The notes under the pieces: model-generated
What the model was told of the DNA's origin: nothing
The model's input: the letters and a program-made list of their open reading frames with translations, nothing else
The model's database searches: none
Program-made: the position numbers and the translations under genes
Assembly: GCA_949752745.1 (NCBI GenBank)
Contig: OX457032.1
Coordinates: 9,420,271 to 9,484,270, forward strand
DNA length: 64,000 nt
DNA from: Protula sp. h YS-2021
Taxonomy: Eukaryota > Annelida > Polychaeta > Sabellida > Serpulidae
Reading direction: 5' to 3'
Part shown: positions 11,150 to 22,228 of the stretch, in pieces
How positions within the stretch are numbered: the stretch's first letter is position 1
Layout of the letters: each line of letters begins with the position of its first letter

Positions 11150-11301
11150 TCGTACCCAGACATGTTCCTGACCTACCTGGGGAGCCAGTACGCCAATGAC
11201 GACAGCATGGTGGTCAACCAAGACGATACAACTAAACTAGGCCAGGGACTCTATCTCTGCATCGCGCGCAGAATAGAGGGCAAGCAGGCTAAAGCTCAGA
11301 G
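11150..11301 (+). CDS. DCDC1: DCDC1-like exon 13: beta-trefoil region
   Basis: Acceptor CGTTGTAG and donor CAGAG|GTGCTG. It encodes SYPDMFLTYLGSQYAN and GQGLYLCIARRIEG, another trefoil-like repeat; the last two bases join exon 14. Confidence 0.8.
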
Positions 11302-11592
11302 GTGCTGCCATTTATTTTCATTTCACTGTATTCTTTAGTCCCAACCCCCAACCCCTCAAACCGATAGAAAAATATTAAGCTGTTTTGAAACTCACAGTTT
11401 AGTTCACTTACTACGAATGCTGTGCGGATAAACTTAATATCTTTCAATTCTGTTCAGTGTTTATTATTTTTAAGATTTGAATTTGAATGAAAAATTCACA
11501 AAGATTACTGATTCGTTATTCAAAAAAACCAACCAACAAACAAAAATACACATAACACAAAAATGTTAATCGGGTTTGTCTTTGTTTGACAG

Positions 11593-11804
11593 ATTTGCAC
11601 TGAAACAAGAACGATTTGATAATTTGGGTCAGTGGAAGTTTACACGCGTGGAGAACACCGAATGGCAGAAACGTGCGCTTAGCTGGCCGTTAAAGGAGGA
11701 CGGAGAGTTCAATGACGATTATGATTGGCCGATGGAAGCTTACATCCTGCCTTACGCCCCGCCCATCAAGAAAAACGAACTGAAGAGCGTGAACAAAGCA
11801 GGCC
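11593..11804 (+). CDS. DCDC1: DCDC1-like exon 14: beta-trefoil end
   Basis: Acceptor TGTTTGACAG and donor GGCC|GTGAGT. It encodes FALKQERFDNLGQWKF and NTEWQKRALSWPL, then an acidic stretch and a proline-containing linker (ILPYAPPIKKNE). Confidence 0.85.
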
Positions 11805-11984
11805 GTGAGTGCCTTTAACTGCTTGGCTTGAAACATGCTGAACAAAAATGAAAATAAAATTAAAAAAAACTGAAAAAAATCAAGGATAAAAAAGTGACGA
11901 AAGCTGTGATGTTTTGGCTTGCACCTGAAAAAGAAACTTTTGAGTTCTGAGGTTGATGATATCCATATTCGTTTCATGTAACAC

Positions 11985-12165
11985 GATGATGTCACGTGAT
12001 GATGCTACACGATGTTACACGATGGTGTTACATGATTATGTTCCATGATTATGTTCCATGAGCATGTTACACGATGATGTTGCATGATAATGACACACGA
12101 TGATGTTATATGATGATGCTACATGATAATGTTGTACGATGATGTTATAAGATGGTACATGTGAT
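11985..12165. repeat. Degenerate ACGATGATGTTACATG repeat
   Basis: A simple-sequence tract of short ATGATGTTACATGAT-type units upstream of exon 15. Confidence 0.75.
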
Positions 12166-12246
12166 ATTACAGTTGTATCATAGTTACACAAACGTTGAGG
12201 AGAAAAACGAACATGTTAACTTATCGATCTGCATTTTTTTTCACAG

Positions 12247-12332
12247 AGGGCTCTTTGCGATTAATTGTGCTGAAAAATGGCGTACGAGATATTACCAAGG
12301 CTGTTCCTGTGGTGGGCCCTGACCTCACAAAC
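12247..12332 (+). CDS. DCDC1: DCDC1-like exon 15: start of a DCX domain
   Basis: Acceptor TTTTCACAG and donor ACAAAC|GTAAGT. It encodes GSLRLIVLKNGVRDITK followed by PVVGPDLTN. The last ~34 bases and the donor are repeated 17 further times downstream in register, so which donor is used cannot be decided from sequence. Confidence 0.85.
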
Positions 12333-13840
12333 GTAAGTCTGCTCCGCTCTGAGACGTGGGGCGGATCCGTTAGCTCTTTACTTAAGCTTGTTCCTGTGGT
12401 GGGCCCTGACCTGACAAACGTAAGTCTGCTCCGCTCTGAGACTTGGGGCGGATCTGTTAGCTCTTTACTTAAGCTTGTTCCTGTGGTGGGCCCTGACCTC
12501 ACAAACGTAAGTCTGCTCCGCTCTGAGACGTGGGGCGAATTCGTTAGCTCTTTACTTGAGCTTGTTCCTGTGGTGGGCCCTGACCTCACAAACGTAAGTC
12601 TGCTCCGCTCTGAGACGTGGGGCGGATCCGTTAGCTCTTTACTTAAGCTTGTTCCTGTGGTGGGCCCTGACCTCACAAACGTAAGTCTGCTCCGCTCTGA
12701 GACGTGGGGCGGATCCGTTAGCTCTTTACTTAAGCTTGTTCCTGTGGTGGGCCCTGACCTCACAAACGTAAGTCTGCTCCGCTCTGAGACGTGGGGCGGA
12801 TCCGTTAGCTCTTTACTTAAGCTTGTTCCTGTGGTGGGCCCTGACCTCACAAACGTAAGTCTGCTCCGCTCTGAGACGTGGGGCGAATTCGTTAGCTCTT
12901 TACTTGAGCTTGTTCCTGTGGTGGGCCCTGACCTCACAAACGTAAGTCTGCTCCTCTCTGAGACGTTGGGCGGATCCGTTAGCTCTTTACTTAAGCTTGT
13001 TCCTGTGGTGGGCCCTGACCTCACAAACGTAAGTCTGCTCCGCTCTGAGACGTGGGGCGGATCCGTTAGCTCTTTACTTAAGCTTGTTCCTGTGGTGGGC
13101 CCTGACCTCACAAACGTAAGTCTGCTCCTCTCTGAGACGTGGGGCGGATCCGTTAGCTCTTTACTTAAGCTTGTTCCTGTGGTGGGCCCTGACCTCACAA
13201 ACGTAAGTCTGCTCCGCTCTGAGACGTGGGGCGGATCCGTTAGCTATTTACTTAAGCTTGTTCCTGTGGTGGGCCCTGACCTCACAAACGTAAGTCTGCT
13301 CCGCTCTGAGACGTGGGGCGGATCCGTTAGCTCTTTACTTAAGCTTGTTCCTGTGGTGGGCCCTGACCTCACAAACGTAAGTCTGCTCCGCTCTGAGACG
13401 TGGGGCGGATCCGTTAGCTCTTTACTTAAGCTTGTTCCTGTGGTGGGCCCTGACCTCACAAACGTAAGTCTGCTCCGCTCTGAGACGTGGGGCGGATCCG
13501 TTAGCTCTTTACTTAAGCTTGTTCCTGTGGTGGGCCCTGACCTCACAAACGTAAGTCTGCTCCGCTCTGAGACGTGGGGCGGATCCGTTAGCTCTTTACT
13601 TAAGCTTGTTCCTGTGGTGGGCCCTGACCTCACAAACGTAAGTCTGCTCCGCTCTGAGACGTGGGGCGGATCTGTTAGCTCTTTACTTAAGCTTGTTCCT
13701 GTGGTGGGCCCTGACCTCACAAACGTAAGTCTGCTCCGCTCTGAGACGTGGGGCGGATTCGTTAGCTCTTTACTTAAGCTTGTTCCTGTGGTGGGCCCTG
13801 ACCTCACAAACGTAAGTCTGCTCCGCTCTGATCCGTTCGG
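12299..13840 (+). repeat. 87-bp array duplicating the exon 15 splice donor (18 donors)
   Basis: Highly uniform 87-bp units. Each contains the end of exon 15 (TGGTGGGCCCTGACC and on), the donor ACAAAC|GTAAGT and intron sequence with GGATCCGTTAGC and CTTTACTTAAGC. Donors start at 12,333 and recur every 87 bp to 13,812. The period equals 29 codons and no stop interrupts exon 15's frame until 13,893. Confidence 0.95.
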
Positions 13841-13993
13841 AACGGATCCGTTAGCTCTTAAATTACCCAGATTCACAGCAAATTTCACATTATGAATTCT
13901 AATCGAAGAGATAACGTCAGGTTTTTCGTCAACATTTTACCGTCAGTGCAGTAATGACGTCATTAGCGCACCTACTTACTGGTCTTGTTTCAG

Positions 13994-14107
13994 ATGAAGA
14001 AAGATACGCAGAATAAAAAGAAAAGCAAGAAGAAAAAAGATCAGAAGGAAATAGAGACAGAACAAGAAAACGAAAAACTCTCTGTGTTGAAGCTCGAGTT
14101 TATTTTG
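13994..14107 (+). CDS. DCDC1: DCDC1-like exon 16: lysine/glutamate-rich insert
   Basis: Acceptor TTGTTTCAG; the donor at 14,108 is TTTG|GTAGAG, giving 38 codons in phase 0. It encodes a lysine-rich stretch (KKDTQNKKKSKKKK) and then EKLSVLKLE, an insert inside the DCX domain. Confidence 0.75.
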
Positions 14108-14457
14108 GTAGAGGATTCCGATTTCTCCTTTTCCGTTTTTTTTTTCTTTCAAATCTCAATCATAAACTGTTCAGAACTTTTTTTTAAATAATAGCTTACT
14201 AATATGATGTAAAAATCAGAAGAGGGATAAGAATTTGTCAACGTGAAATGAAAAAAGTAAAAACTACACATAAGTGATCCGTGAGTATTGGAATGATTTA
14301 AATCTCACTCCCAAAATGACTCAGTAGAAAGTTATTAGCCTACAAGAAAGCTGAGTCAAAGAGGTTTAGTTTTTAACTTTTCGGACTTTTGATTCCACTT
14401 CCTTTGCGTAAGCGTTGATATGTAGCCGCTGGCAAGCCATTTGCCTCTTTCTCACAG

Positions 14458-14704
14458 TTTCTTGAGAGGTGTACTTCCCTCTTGGACCTCCCTTTCGCTG
14501 CACGTCGCTTATTTGACGAAACTGGAAAAGAACACTTCTCATTGGTGCACCTGTCACGTGACCAGCTAGTGTACGTCAGCTGCGGGGAGACCTGGACCGA
14601 CCCGACCTTGAGCAAGGCCGAGCAGCAGAGGCGCTTCCTGCTGTCCAACCTGGCGTCGGATGTCGCACAGATCCGCCACTTCGTCAACCTGCGCCAGGCC
14701 GACA
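14458..14704 (+). CDS. DCDC1: DCDC1-like exon 17: DCX core and end
   Basis: Acceptor CTTTCTCACAG. It encodes FLERCTSLLDLPFAARRLFD and QLVYVSCGETWTDP, a well-preserved doublecortin second half. The donor at 14,705 (GTTTGT) is not ideal but is the one that keeps phase with exon 18. Confidence 0.8.
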
Positions 14705-14837
14705 GTTTGTCCACTTTGTAGTTTCATCCACCATAGTTTTCACATTTCTTTTAAAAACGAATTAATGGTTTTATAACAAATTTTATTGGTATTGAAACGA
14801 AAAAAAACGATAAGAAACATCATTAACGCAGTTTCAG

Positions 14838-14944
14838 ACTTAATGCTACAAGTAGCCGAAGACCTTAAAATGGACCAACTACTTGTTTACGTCAAATGTG
14901 CGCAGCTGTTGGGTCACTCGTACCCTTCTCTGACACTTAAATCT
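14838..14944 (+). CDS. DCDC1: DCDC1-like exon 18
   Basis: Acceptor GCAGTTTCAG and donor TCT|GTAAGT. It encodes NLMLQVAEDLKMDQLLVYV (first codon split with exon 17), a trefoil-type strand pair. Confidence 0.75.
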
Positions 14945-15105
14945 GTAAGTTAAAAGGGCTGACAATGTTACACATTTTATGTATCAATTATGTGTCACTG
15001 ATGCATGACCTGTGTGTCACTTGTGTGTCACTGATGCATCACATCGGTGTCACTTGTGTGTCACTGATGCTTCACTTATTCTTTTTGTCAGACTTAGTCC
15101 TGCAG

Positions 15106-15281
15106 GTAGTGGAAGGTCTCCAGGTGGGTGCACACTTATGCGTCAACGAATGTGCGCTCAACCCAGAGCTGGACCGGCAGCTAGAGCGCGAGGCGGCCAT
15201 GTTTGCTGAGCGACGCGACAAGGAACTGCAAGAAAAGCAACAGATGAAAGAAGAAATGGAAGCCCTAGTCAACCAAAAAAT
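15106..15281 (+). CDS. DCDC1: DCDC1-like exon 19: coiled coil
   Basis: Acceptor AGTCCTGCAG chosen because it matches phase 0 (an AG at 15,091 does not). It encodes VVEGLQVGAHLCVNE, then a highly charged helix (LDRQLEREAAMFAERRDKE). The donor AT|GTTAGA at 15,282 is weak but phase-consistent. Confidence 0.7.
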
Positions 15282-15614
15282 GTTAGATTTTATCTTTTCT
15301 GGAATTTACGTGCATTTTATTGGCATTGGAAGGGAAAACAAGGGACAGAAAAAGCAGGGGAAAAACGGTGTTAGCAGAGAGAATTGTTGTCAATATTTTT
15401 TGGCTAATAATAGCGTGGAAAACCTTATCCAAGGTTATTCCACTTTCTGCTGCTATTTTAAGCGATTTTCCAAAACAAAAAAAAAAGAAAAAGAGTAGTA
15501 GTCCTCAAGTATAGTCAGGTTAGTCCTCAAGTATAGTCAGGTTAGGTTTAGGTGTATGTTAAGGCGTGTGGTTAGGGCCAAGAGTAAGGACTTCCGATTT
15601 GTATGTTGACACAG

Positions 15615-15764
15615 GAGTGCGCATGACCACTCGCACGCACGCGCAGACGAGCGCCACGAGAGGTTAAAATGGCCGTGGGAGAGAATCATCAACCGTGAAC
15701 TGGATAGCGAGGAAGACCCGGAAGAGCAGAACTACTCCAACAAGGAAATGTACCGCAAGTTCAA
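15615..15764 (+). CDS. DCDC1: DCDC1-like exon 20
   Basis: Acceptor TTGACACAG and donor TTCAA|GTAAAA. It encodes SAHDHSHARADERHERLKWP and EEDPEEQNYSNKEMYRKFK. The KWPWE motif followed by an acidic turn resembles DCDC1 lectin-adjacent sequence. Confidence 0.75.
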
Positions 15765-16129
15765 GTAAAAACATTGCATTGTTACCTCATGCACTGCAAC
15801 CGTCCCTCAGTCACATGAGAGTAGTGTGTGCCCGGGAGTTTGTCTTCTCGGGGAGTCAAGTTTGTGTTCTCGGTAAATCAACCCTTTCTCCCATCCCAGT
15901 TATGTGGCTGTAGGTAGGTGCAGGGAAGCTGGTCAGAATTTCGTCCGTGCGGGGACCACATCCTATAATGGTGATTTTCTTAATTGCGACTATATTGTCA
16001 CTATATTGACTCGCCTCGTGTTACAAGCAACATCTTTTTTCATCATGTTCCGGAACTAAACACAGTCTTCTTATGCCGATACCGTACCAGCAAGAGTAAG
16101 GCATCACAGCAACTTTCGCCGTTCGTGGT
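15765..16129. other. Intron start, no recognised feature
   Basis: Unique sequence between the exon 20 donor and the 50-bp minisatellite. Nothing coding recognised. Confidence 0.5.
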
Positions 16130-17640
16130 GCGACAGACAGTGCTAACCTGTGACGCGAATGATAGTGCGGACCTCTGACCTGACTGACAGTGCTGACCTT
16201 TGACGCGCCGGATAGTGCGGACCTCTGACCTGACTGACAGTGCTGACCTTTGACGCGCCGGATAGTGCGGACCTCTGACCTGACTGAGAGTGCTGACCTG
16301 TGACGCGCCGGATAGTGCGGACCTCTGACCTGACTGACAGTGCTGACCTTTGACGCGCCGGATAGTGCGGACCTAGTGCGGACCTCTGACGTGACTGACA
16401 GTGCTGACCTGTGACGCGACGGATAGTGCGGACCTCTGACCTGACTGACAGTGCTGACCTTTGACGCGCCGGATAGTGCGGACCTCTGACCTGACTGAGA
16501 GTGCTGACCTGTGACGCGCCGGATAGTGCGGACCTCTGACCTGACTGACAGTGCTGACCTTTGACGCGCCGGATAGTGCGGACCTAGTGCGGACCTCTGA
16601 CGTGACTGACAGTGCTGACCTGTGACGCGACGGATAGTGCGGACCTCTGACCTGACTGACAGTGCTGACCTTTGACGCGCCGGATAGTGCGGACCTCTGA
16701 CCTGACTGAGAGTGCTGACCTGTGACGCGCCGGATAGTGCGGACCTCTGACCTGACTGAGAGTGCTAACCTGTAACGCGCCGGATAGTGCGGACCTCTGA
16801 CGTGACTGACAGTGCTGACCTTTGACGCGCCGGATAGTGCGGACCTAGTGCGGACCTCTGACGTGACTGACAGTGCTGACCTGTGACGCGACGGATAGTG
16901 CGGACCTCTGACCTGACTGACAGTGCTGACCTTTGACGCGCCGGATAGTGCGGACCTCTGACCTGACTGAGAGTGCTGACCTGTGACGCGCCGGATAGTG
17001 CGGACCTCTGACCTGACTGAGAGTGCTAACCTGTAACGCGCCGGATAGTGCGGACCTCTGACGTCACTGACAGTGCTGACCTGTGACGCGCCAGATAGTG
17101 CGGACCTCTGACGTGACTGACAATACTGACCTGTGTAGCGTCGGATGGTACGGACCTCTGACGTGACTGACAGTACTAACCTGTGACGCGCCGGATGTTG
17201 CGGATCTCTGACGTGACTGAGGGTGCTGACCTGTGACGCGTCGGATAGTGCGGACCTCTGACCTGACTGAGAGTGCTGACCTATGACGCGCCGGATAGTG
17301 CGGACCTGTGACCTGACTGAGAGTGCTGACCTGTAACGGGCCGGATAGTGCGGACCTCTGACGTGACTGACAGTGCTGACCTGTGACGCGCCGGATAGTG
17401 CGGACCTGTGACGTGACTGACAATACTGACCTGTGTAGCGTCGGATGGTACGGACCTCTGACGTGACTTACAGTATTAACCTGTGACTCGCCGGATAGTG
17501 TCGACCTGTGACGTGACTGACAGAGTTGACCTTTGATGTGAGTGACAGAGTTGACCTTTGATATGACTGACAGTGTTGACCTTTGACGAGACTGGCAGTG
17601 CGGACCTCTGACACGACTACATTGTTGCACTTCGAGGTGA
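16130..17640. repeat. 50-bp minisatellite with higher-order pattern
   Basis: Units read GTGCGGACCTCTGACCTGAC plus a TGACAGTGCTGACC part and ACGCGCCGGATA. A variant with a doubled GCGGACCTAGTGCGGACC recurs at about 16,366, 16,576 and 16,846, giving a higher-order repeat of several 50-bp units. Diverged copies occur toward the right end. Confidence 0.9.
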
Positions 17641-18258
17641 CGGATAGTGTTGACTTTTGATGTGAGTGACAGTTGACCTTTGACGTGAACAGTTGACCTT
17701 CGATGTGACTGACAGCGTTGACTTTTGACGTGACCAGCAGTCCCTACCTCTGAGGCGAGTACATTGTTGGACTCCTAGGTAACGGATAGTGTTGACCTTT
17801 GACGTGATGGCAGTGTTGACGTTTGGCGTCAGTGGCAGGATTAACCTGTGACGTGATAGCAGTGTTGACGTTTGGCGTCAGTGGCAGAATTAACCTGTGA
17901 CGTGATAGCAGTGTTGACGTTTGGCGTCAGTGGCAGAATTAACCTGTGACGTGATAGCAGTGTTGACCTTTGATGTCAGTGGCAGAATTAACCTGTGACG
18001 TGATAGCAGTGTTGACCTTTGACGTCAGTGGCAGAATTAACCTGTGACGTGATAGCAGTGTTGACCTTTGGCGTCAGTGGCAGAATTAACCTGTGACGTG
18101 ATAGCAGTGTTGACCTTTGATGTCAGTGGCAGAATTAACCTGTGACGTGATAGCAGTGTTGACCTTTGACGTCAGTGGCAGAATTAACCTGTGACGTGAT
18201 AGCAGTGTTGACCTCTGACGTCAGTGGTAGAGTTAACCTGTGACGTGATAGCAGTGTT
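17640..18258. repeat. ~49-50 bp minisatellite related to the preceding array
   Basis: About nine good copies of GATAGCAGTGTTGACC plus CAGTGGCAGAATTAACC and TGTGACGT. It appears to be a diverged descendant of the left array and ends just before the exon 21 acceptor. Confidence 0.9.
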
Positions 18259-18274
18259 GACTTGCTGGTTCCAG

Positions 18275-18469
18275 GCCCAAGAAGAAGCGGCAGGATGAGG
18301 GTCTGCTACAGCTGCAGAAGTTCATTTATGACGACAACCGTATCGTGTGTTCCTCTAACTTTGACTTAGTCCTGGGAGTGCGAGAGACAGAAGGTAGTCG
18401 CGGCGAGGTCGTCCTAGTCAAGCGGCGCCCCGATGACATCATGCAGTGCTTCAATATGCAAGCAAATGG
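18275..18469 (+). CDS. DCDC1: DCDC1-like exon 21: beta-trefoil-like repeat
   Basis: Acceptor GCTGGTTCCAG and donor ATGG|GTGAGT. It encodes QKFIYDDNRIVCSSNFDLVL and then VVLVKRRPDDIMQCFNMQ, again ricin-like (I...N.DLVL, Q.F). Both borders match codon phase. Confidence 0.85.
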
Positions 18470-18646
18470 GTGAGTCCGTTACGTCCTGCCTTTACAGTGT
18501 TTCTTATATGCCTTGTGGGAACTGTAGTTTGAGGTAAGGCATCCATATGCTCGCTTCCAAGAACTGAAAAAAGCCTTTGCAAGACATCACAGACAAGATA
18601 TTATTTTCTCATTGTTAATTTTTGAGGTTGTGTCTGTGTCTGATAG

Positions 18647-18743
18647 GGTCATCCAGTGCAAGTACAACCCGGTCATGGTGTTGACGGCTGCTATGCCGAG
18701 CTCGGTGGGCGACGAGGAGCCGGGCACCTACGTGGGCTGTGAG
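18647..18743 (+). CDS. DCDC1: DCDC1-like exon 22: beta-trefoil-like repeat
   Basis: Acceptor GTCTGATAG and donor GAG|GTAAGC. It encodes VIQCKYNPVMVLTAAMP through GTYVGCE; the first codon is completed by exon 21. Confidence 0.85.
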
Positions 18744-18924
18744 GTAAGCAGTACTGCTCTCCATGTCAGTGTCCGCAGACACAGAAACCGTTGCCACAGA
18801 AGATGGTAACTTGTCACTTGTGATGGCTTACATGTATGACGATACGCCTAGAAACCAGGCTGAAGAATTCAGCTGATGATTAGAAAACCTTGCAGCATAT
18901 GAAGACGTTTGGTTTTACTGTCAA

Positions 18925-19985
18925 CAGGCCGCGAGTGCTGTGGTTGTATTCGCCTCGAGTGCTGTGGTTCTATTCGCTGCGAGTGCTCTGGTTGTATTAG
19001 CCGCGAGTGCTGTGGTTGTATTCGCTGCGAGTGCTGTGGTTGTATTAGCCGCGAGTGCTGTGGTTGTATTCGCTGCGAGTGCTCTGGTTGTATTCGCCGC
19101 GAGTGCTGTGGTTGTATTCGCCTCGAGTGCTGTGGTTGTATTCGCTGCGAGTGCTCTGGTTGTATTAGCCGCGAGTGCTGTGGTTGTATTCGCTGCGAGT
19201 GCTGTGGTTGTATTCGCCGCGAGTGCTGTGGTTGTATTCGCCTCGAGTGCTGTGGTTGTATTCGCTGCGAGTGCTCTGGTTGTATTAGCCGCGAGTGCTG
19301 TGGTTGTATTCGCCTCGAGTGCTGTGGTTGTATTCGCTGCGAGTGCTGTGGTTGTATTAGCCGCGAGTGCTGTGGTTGTATTCGCTGCGAGTGCTGTGGT
19401 TGTATTCACCGCGAGTGCTGTGGTTGTATTCGCTGCGAGTGCTCTGGTTGTATTAGCCGCGAGTGCTGTGGTTGTATTCGCTGCGAGTGCTCTGGTTGTA
19501 TTCGCCGCGAGTGCTGTGGTTGTATTCGCCTCGAGTGCTCTGGTTGTATTCGCCGCGAGTGCTGTGGTTGTATTCGCCTCGAGTGCAGTGGTTGTATTCG
19601 CTGCGAGTGCTCTGGTTGTATTAGCCGCGAGTGCTGTGGTTGTATACGCTGCGAGTGCTGTGGTTGTATTCGCCGCGAGTGCTGTGGTTGTATTCGCCTC
19701 GAGTGCTGTGGTTGTATTCGCTGCGAGTGCTGTGGTTGTATTAGCCGCGAGTGCTGTGGTTGTATTCGCCTCGAGTGCTGTGGTTGTATTCGCTGCGAGT
19801 GCTGTGGTTGTATTCGCCGCGAGTGTTGTGGTTGTATTCGCTGCGAGTGCTGTGGTTGTATTCGCCGCGAGTGCTCTGGTTGTATTCGCTGCGAGTGCTG
19901 TGGTTGTATTCGCCGCGAGTGCTGTGGTTGTATTCGCCGCGAGTGCTCTGGTTGTATTCGCTGCGAGTGCTCTGGTTGTATTCGA
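18925..19985. repeat. 24-bp minisatellite, ~44 copies
   Basis: The unit is TGTGGTTGTATTCGCTGCGAG with a few variant positions (GCC/GCT, TCTG/TGTG). Because 24 is a multiple of three, long open frames arise (Cys-rich on +, Ala/Thr-rich on -). It ends shortly before the exon 23 acceptor. Confidence 0.95.
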
Positions 19986-20011
19986 AGTATCGTGCAGTAT
20001 GTGTTAAACAG

Positions 20012-20123
20012 GTGCAGATACAGCGGCGCAAGACTGCGCAATTCGGGCGAGCCAATCAGCGATGGCATTACGACGAGTCGACGGGGATGCTTCAAGCCTT
20101 CCGCACCACCGACATGGACAAAG
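20012..20123 (+). CDS. DCDC1: DCDC1-like exon 23: beta-trefoil-like repeat
   Basis: Acceptor GTTAAACAG and donor AAAG|GTGACG. It encodes VQIQRRKTAQFGRANQRW and YDESTGMLQAFRTTDMDK, a QxW-type ricin repeat. The 24-bp array lies directly upstream. Confidence 0.85.
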
Positions 20124-20169
20124 GTGACGGACCATCTGAATCAGAAACATATATACTTCACTTTTTTTT

Positions 20170-20325
20170 GTTTCTGTTTTTGTTTTTAGTTTAGTTTTTT
20201 TTTGGGGGGGGGGGCATTTTTTGGAATTCTAACTCATCTGATTCATCTGAATGCCCCCGAAGTTGACTTTGGCAGGTGCGCGTGAGAATGCTCCAAACCT
20301 CCCCCCCCCCCCCCCCACCCCCTGC
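20170..20325. repeat. Homopolymer tracts (T, G and C runs)
   Basis: A T-rich tract running into GGGGGGGGGG at about 20,204-20,213, and a long C run at about 20,301-20,318, in the intron after exon 23. Confidence 0.9.
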
Positions 20326-20643
20326 AGGCCGCAACACTGGTAGCCAGGGCATTCAAAGAGAGTGCGGACAGTGCGCGAGATTAACTGCGAGTTTTCGAAT
20401 CAGCGTGGCTTTATGTTTATTTCTTGACATCTGATTCAGATTTTTATTGTTATAAATTGCAGTAGGCATTTTTGCACTTCTCTGCGATGCTGCTTACCGA
20501 ATATTTCGTTGTTATGGCGATGGCAGTCACACATTTTTAGTAGAGCGTTTTTACCCCACATATGCGCGGCAGATATATATAGCTGTATGCTTCGTACGCG
20601 CATTGGCTGTTGTGAAATATTCAATGTTTTCTTGTATTTACAG

Positions 20644-20714
20644 AAATCACTGCGGCAAACCGAGCAAATGTGTGCACGTTTGCTGTCATGGGAGCGACCA
20701 AGATTGATCAACCG
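20644..20714 (+). CDS. DCDC1: DCDC1-like exon 24
   Basis: Acceptor TATTTACAG and donor CCG|GTGAGT. It encodes ITAANRANVCTFAVMG and ends KIDQP; the first codon is completed by exon 23. Confidence 0.85.
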
Positions 20715-20963
20715 GTGAGTTACGTGGAGAAATGTCGACATGGAAACCTGCAGCAATGTCTCGTGAGGCGCTGGAGAACCATCTACTCAACAAACGTTAC
20801 AAAGAAAGCTACAAAGACCAGCCCTCAGTTTTGCTGTAGTTACTTAGGTTTCGAATTGTATTTATATTTTTTATGTATTTATTTTTTTTTTTTTTGTGGT
20901 TTGTTGTAACGCTTGAGTGTTAAAAATCAAACTAGGGAAGATAATTTTGTATGTTGTTGCCAG

Positions 20964-21108
20964 GGTTACGTCGCGGAAATTCCTGTAGACAAGGGCAGCA
21001 AAGCGAAGCGCCTGCTGGTGTGCGTGTCGTGCGCCCGCGCCATGAGGGGGCGCCACAAGCTGGAAAAGGTCAAGGACAACATCGACTTTGTTTGTGCCAT
21101 GGGAAACG
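20964..21108 (+). CDS. DCDC1: DCDC1-like exon 25: basic Cys-containing segment
   Basis: Acceptor TTGTTGCCAG and donor AAACG|GTAGGT. It encodes GYVAEIPVDKGSKAKRLLV and CVSCARAMRGRHKLEKV, a conserved-looking basic region with a CxxC pair. Confidence 0.85.
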
Positions 21109-21458
21109 GTAGGTTTCCCCGCGGTACCTTAAAGCGCACTGCGTATCGGAATCAGACCGCAGTGGTCGTTACCGTTAGAAATCAAGCACTTTATGCAAGC
21201 TTGCACATTTTTGCTGCCTGAGCGTTTTAGTAGAACTTTTTTCAGTGTGAGCATTTTCGTAGACATTTTAGTGTGACAATGACAATTTACAGTGAAAAAG
21301 TATATAATAATCAAATTAAAATAATCGGCCAACTGCCGGTCAGATTTAGAAAAATTGCGGCGTCATTTTAGATGATTTTGTTGTGAGTTGGCTATTGTCC
21401 TCGGACAGCCATGTTACTTTGACATCACCGGACTCTCTTTTTATTTTGTCGCTCATAG

Positions 21459-21597
21459 CTAAAGAACATGGTGTAAAGCAAGTGGGTAGTTTCCAGTGCC
21501 TCAATGGCAAAGTGGATCTGACAACACACGAGGCTCAGCACACATTGGAGGAATGGGAGAGTCAACTGCTCCGGCTGAAAGACGAGCTGAGTGTCAG
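21459..21597 (+). CDS. DCDC1: DCDC1-like exon 26
   Basis: Acceptor CGCTCATAG and donor GTCAG|GTGACG. It encodes KEHGVKQVGSFQCLNG and a helix (HTLEEWESQLLRLKDEL). Confidence 0.85.
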
Positions 21598-21822
21598 GTG
21601 ACGAGCCCCGCCTTATCTCCACAGTCACGTCATGTCTCATTTTGTCATCAAGAGGACATGAACCATTTTTTAATCAGTAACTAAAATGGTGTGTAAAATT
21701 TGTAAGAAATGCGGGACGGCGATGTCACGAAATGACCAACTGCTGTTATTTTGTGAGGATTTTTACTGGCTCACTGACAGAGAAACTTATAGCCCTTCAA
21801 CTATAATTACGGTACTTTCCAG

Positions 21823-21943
21823 AGCTATTGCAAAGGAGATTTCGGCCGCAAAGGCGCCCTATACAGTGAAGGTTTTGGTGTTCAAGAACGGGGACGGGCG
21901 GCTGAAGGCCGGCGAGCTGATCGTGAGCTCCAGCGTACCAGGG
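21823..21943 (+). CDS. DCDC1: DCDC1-like exon 27: start of a DCX domain
   Basis: Acceptor TACTTTCCAG and donor GGG|GTAGGT. It encodes VKVLVFKNGDGRLKAGEL, the hallmark NGDG opening of a doublecortin domain, continued in exon 28. Confidence 0.85.
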
Positions 21944-22127
21944 GTAGGTGCTCGCATCCCGGCGCCGCTAAGTATTCGGCGCAAAAGTACAGGATTTACA
22001 GCAACATGCTTCAGACCTGGATCCCATCTATCCTGAAGTTTGTTGACGGAGTTGTGTAGTTTTTTGCTTGACCACCAAGATTTCTGGCCGATTCCAAGTT
22101 GATTTGTAGTCGACTGGCAAACGAAAA

Positions 22128-22132
22128 TAATA

Positions 22133-22228
<96 letters not shown>
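22128..22228. repeat. (AAT)n/(ATT)n palindromic microsatellite
   Basis: AAT repeats run directly into ATT repeats, giving a long imperfect inverted repeat. It abuts the hairpin-ended element at 22,229. Confidence 0.95.

Noticed and set aside
12195..13895. 566-codon open frame of 29-residue repeats as a gene
   Set aside because: It is exon 15 plus the 87-bp array; each unit contains a strong donor, and the opposite strand is equally open, as expected for a 3n-period repeat.
17064..17630. 188-codon reverse frame (SALSV repeats)
   Set aside because: Shadow of the 50-bp array.
17640..18258. Repeated TGACGTCA as an array of CRE enhancer sites
   Set aside because: The motif is part of a minisatellite unit and only some copies match; no promoter is nearby.
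18909..20189. Cys-rich 426-codon frame (and Ala/Thr-rich reverse frames)
   Set aside because: Produced by the 24-bp minisatellite; no codon-level signal independent of the repeat.
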